Made by a program: the position numbers and the translations under genes. Below, one piece after another: positions 31,237 to 33,267 of a stretch of DNA of 33,267 nucleotides. A model generated the notes under the pieces. The model was not told the DNA's origin. It did no database searches and saw nothing but the letters and a program-made list of their open reading frames with translations. The DNA lies in NCBI GenBank assembly GCA_046545955.1, contig JBKGYS010000008.1, positions 1 to 33,267 of the forward strand. Reading direction: 5' to 3'. This stretch comes from SLAN01 sp046545955. Its GTDB lineage: Bacteria > Spirochaetota > Spirochaetia > DSM-27196 > SKKC01. Each line of letters starts with the position of its first letter. Positions within the stretch are counted from its first letter, which is position 1.

Positions 31237-33267
31237 AGCTCTCCTACTTCTGCCATTTTTAGCAGCTGCTCGGCAAGGTCGTGCGCATTACTGATATCGC
31301 CCCTGCGACACGCGAGCGTGAGTCGGAACATAAGCTCTGAAGCGTCCATCCTCGAAAAACTTTCTCTTCTCCCGGCGGACACGTCGGCTGCCAAACGCTT
31401 AAGCCGCTCCCGGTCAGTCTCGGCGCTGACCCGCTGCAGAATAGTCATAAAATTACTCGCGGTATGCGAAGTCGAAAGACGCGAAGACTCCGCATCGACA
31501 GTCGACGGATGCTTCGTCCCGCCGACGATCGGGTGATTCGCGTACTGCTCTACGGCGTCGTACAGTTCCTGCGAAGAGAACGGTTTGCCTATAAAACCAT
31601 TCATCCCCACCGCCAGGCACTCGGCGCGTTCCGACTCGAGCGCGTACGCAGTCAACGCGACGATGGGGGTATCTTCAGCTCCCGGAACGACTCCTGCGCG
31701 GATTTTCCTGGCGGCCTCAATTCCGTTCAACTCCGGCATTCGCAAATCCATAACTATAAGGTCGACCTCCTTCTCCGCAAGAACTCGTATGCACTCGTTG
31801 CCATCCACTGCCGTTTCGACTTCGTGGCCGAACCGCTCAAGCACCCTTCGATTCACCAGTCGGTTTACCGCCTCGTCCTCAGCGATCAGAATCCGCTTCG
31901 AGACCGGGGCTGTTCCGGGCATCCCCCGATGCGCCGCCGAATGCGCCTCATCCGGCGACGGCTCGGACCGTCGCGAGCTATCCACCGTCGTCGCGACACC
32001 CGACAGGGTAGCATTCGAATAGCCTTCCCGGTCACCCCCTGCCGCGTACCCTGCGATAAGCGCGTAGAAAGATGTCGGAAGTAAAGGTGTTTCCAGGACC
32101 CGGGTACTCTCACGGAGAACCGCAGGGATCGCGTCGAGCACACTCGTAGGGTCGGAGTCCTTATCGACTGCAACAAGTACCATCCGCGGCCGGTACTCCA
32201 AGTGTCCGACGCGCTCTATTGCGTACTCGCGGTCACCGTCGACGACAATAATGTCGCATGCCACATCGCTCTCAAGCGAGGTCGCGCTACGCGAACCCGT
32301 GGCGGTAACGACCGACATATTTCCAAGTGCGCACAGACTCGAAACGCATTCGGTGAATATGGGGTCGTCGGATGCGATCTCCACCGACGAAAAACTCCCG
32401 ACCCCCGCGAGCCCGTCGACAAGGCTCGCGCCCTCTTCAACTTCTACCGGCACACGGACCGTGAAATCGCTACCGACGCCTACTTTGCTTTCCACCCGAA
32501 TTTCCGCCCCGATTCGATGCGCAAGGCTCTCGGCGATCGACAGACCGACGCCACTTCCACGTTCGGACTCCCGATCGTCATATTCCGAACGTGAGAATGG
32601 TTCGAAAATCCTTTCGAGTTCCTGCTCGGGTATCCCCGGCCCTTCGTCACGGATGCGGAATAGCAGATAAGAAAAAGATTCGTCGATTTCAACCGACAGA
32701 ACGGCGTTTCCCTTTCCCGTGAACTTCACCGCATTGCTCGCGATACTCAACAGAATCTGCCGGAGACTACGGCGATCGACACGTACAAAACGCGGCAACG
32801 GTCCGCGGAGTTGAAAACCAACCCTGACCGATGAGTTCGTGCGCAAAGCGGACACTGCCTCAACGATTTCTTCACAAAAGAGAAGAAGATCGACGCTTAC
32901 CGATTCGATCGGCTCGTTTGTGCTGTCAGTCCGAGTATAGTGCAGAATAGAAGAGATAAGCCCCAAGAGCGAATGACCTGCCTCACGGACAATTTCTAAA
33001 TATTCGCGTTGCCTTTCGTCTTCGGCAATATCGAGTGCGAGATCGGTCATGCCCATAATGCTGTTAAGCGGCGTTCTCAGTTCGTGGCTGACATTCGATA
33101 GAAACCGGGCGCGAGCGCGGGCATTCTCATCGGCCTCCCGCGCGGCTCGAAGAAGTTCCCGTTCGTACTCCTCGCGCAATCGTGCGTCGGTTAGAGATAT
33201 AACCTTGCCTTCCTCTCCGAGGTCGGCCTCGAAGTACTCGACCGGCACCAATGTGTTCGATCGCGTG
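31233..33267 (-). CDS. Hybrid histidine kinase, 5' end outside window (PAS?-HisKA-HATPase-REC)
   Basis: The frame is open to the right edge, so the N-terminus is missing; the first visible residues (VPVEYFEADLGEEGKV) look like the end of a PAS domain. The phosphoacceptor box is FLSNVSHELRTPLNS (at about 33086-33045), followed by ATPase motifs (SNAVKFT, IRDEGPGIPEQ, GSGVGLSIAESLA). A second segment resembles a degenerate receiver (CDIIVVDGDREY). A canonical receiver follows (RILIAEDEAVNR, LIVMDLRMPELNG, GFIGKPF). The last 90 residues are helical; no histidine phosphotransfer motif is convincing. Its stop overlaps the response regulator start by 4 nt. This is the visible head of the kinase/regulator/kinase/lepA run. 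Confidence 0.92.
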   Translation of the reverse strand, partial: TRSNTLVPVEYFEADLGEEGKVISLTDARLREEYERELLRAAREADENARARARFLSNVSHELRTPLNSIMGMTDLALDIAEDERQREYLEIVREAGHSLLGLISSILHYTRTDSTNEPIESVSVDLLLFCEEIVEAVSALRTNSSVRVGFQLRGPLPRFVRVDRRSLRQILLSIASNAVKFTGKGNAVLSVEIDESFSYLLFRIRDEGPGIPEQELERIFEPFSRSEYDDRESERGSGVGLSIAESLAHRIGAEIRVESKVGVGSDFTVRVPVEVEEGASLVDGLAGVGSFSSVEIASDDPIFTECVSSLCALGNMSVVTATGSRSATSLESDVACDIIVVDGDREYAIERVGHLEYRPRMVLVAVDKDSDPTSVLDAIPAVLRESTRVLETPLLPTSFYALIAGYAAGGDREGYSNATLSGVATTVDSSRRSEPSPDEAHSAAHRGMPGTAPVSKRILIAEDEAVNRLVNRRVLERFGHEVETAVDGNECIRVLAEKEVDLIVMDLRMPELNGIEAARKIRAGVVPGAEDTPIVALTAYALESERAECLAVGMNGFIGKPFSSQELYDAVEQYANHPIVGGTKHPSTVDAESSRLSTSHTASNFMTILQRVSAETDRERLKRLAADVSAGRRESFSRMDASELMFRLTLACRRGDISNAHDLAEQLLKMAEVGEL

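Noticed and set aside
1..33267. CRISPR array, insertion sequence, phage or toxin-antitoxin block
   Set aside because: No regularly spaced repeats, transposase or integrase motifs, terminal inverted repeats or paired small toxin/antitoxin genes were seen.

Overview
The window looks like a chromosomal core-genome segment of a moderately GC-rich spirochaete, probably a free-living relative of Spirochaeta/Spirochaetaceae. This is inferred from gene content: two adjacent EF-G paralogues of the kind known in spirochaetes, a DUF342/FapA protein, a DUF115 (motility-accessory-factor-like) protein, a CheY-like/hybrid-kinase cluster and acidic envelope proteins. No species can be named from the sequence alone. 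I saw no insertion sequence, phage block, CRISPR array, rRNA or replication origin.

Layout, left to right. 2-1934 (+): the 3' part of a DUF342 gene, then an APH-fold kinase. 2115-6384 (+): two EF-G-family genes, the second with its own promoter. 6399-12882 (-): a probable operon read mfd, GAF-ptsP, trmB. 12927-14191 (+): a secreted protein coupled to a small PilZ-like protein, ending in a 39-bp tandem duplication. 14263-15458 (+): promoter, tRNA-Asn and terminator, then fabD. 15565-18198 (-): topA. 18257-20337 (+): yidD overlapping an SppA-type peptidase. 20301-20546 (-): a small orphan gene. 20614-21174 (+): an MTH1-like Nudix hydrolase. 21185-23075 (-): a LysM/degenerate-M23 (NlpD-like) gene followed by an RpoS-like sigma factor. 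23171-23514 (+): tRNA-Asp and tRNA-Pro, each with a strong terminator. 23657-25234 (+): a PpiD-like membrane chaperone. 25374-26996 (+): the DUF115 protein. 27003-33267 (-): a truncated hybrid histidine kinase, a single-domain response regulator, a second hybrid kinase and lepA, all in one direction.

Themes are translation (EF-G, EF-G-like, LepA, TrmB, three tRNAs), DNA maintenance (Mfd, TopA, Nudix), envelope biogenesis (YidD, SppA-like, NlpD-like, PpiD-like, FabD) and signalling (PtsP, sigma factor, two-component cluster). I do not see a clear undescribed multi-gene system. The most notable observations are the EF-G pair with complementary departures from consensus (one in the domain IV tip, the other in the GTPase motifs), an NlpD-like/RpoS-like gene pair in the same order as nlpD-rpoS of gammaproteobacteria, an SppA-type protease with no membrane anchor, and the 39-bp tandem duplication covering a stop codon next to a tRNA promoter.
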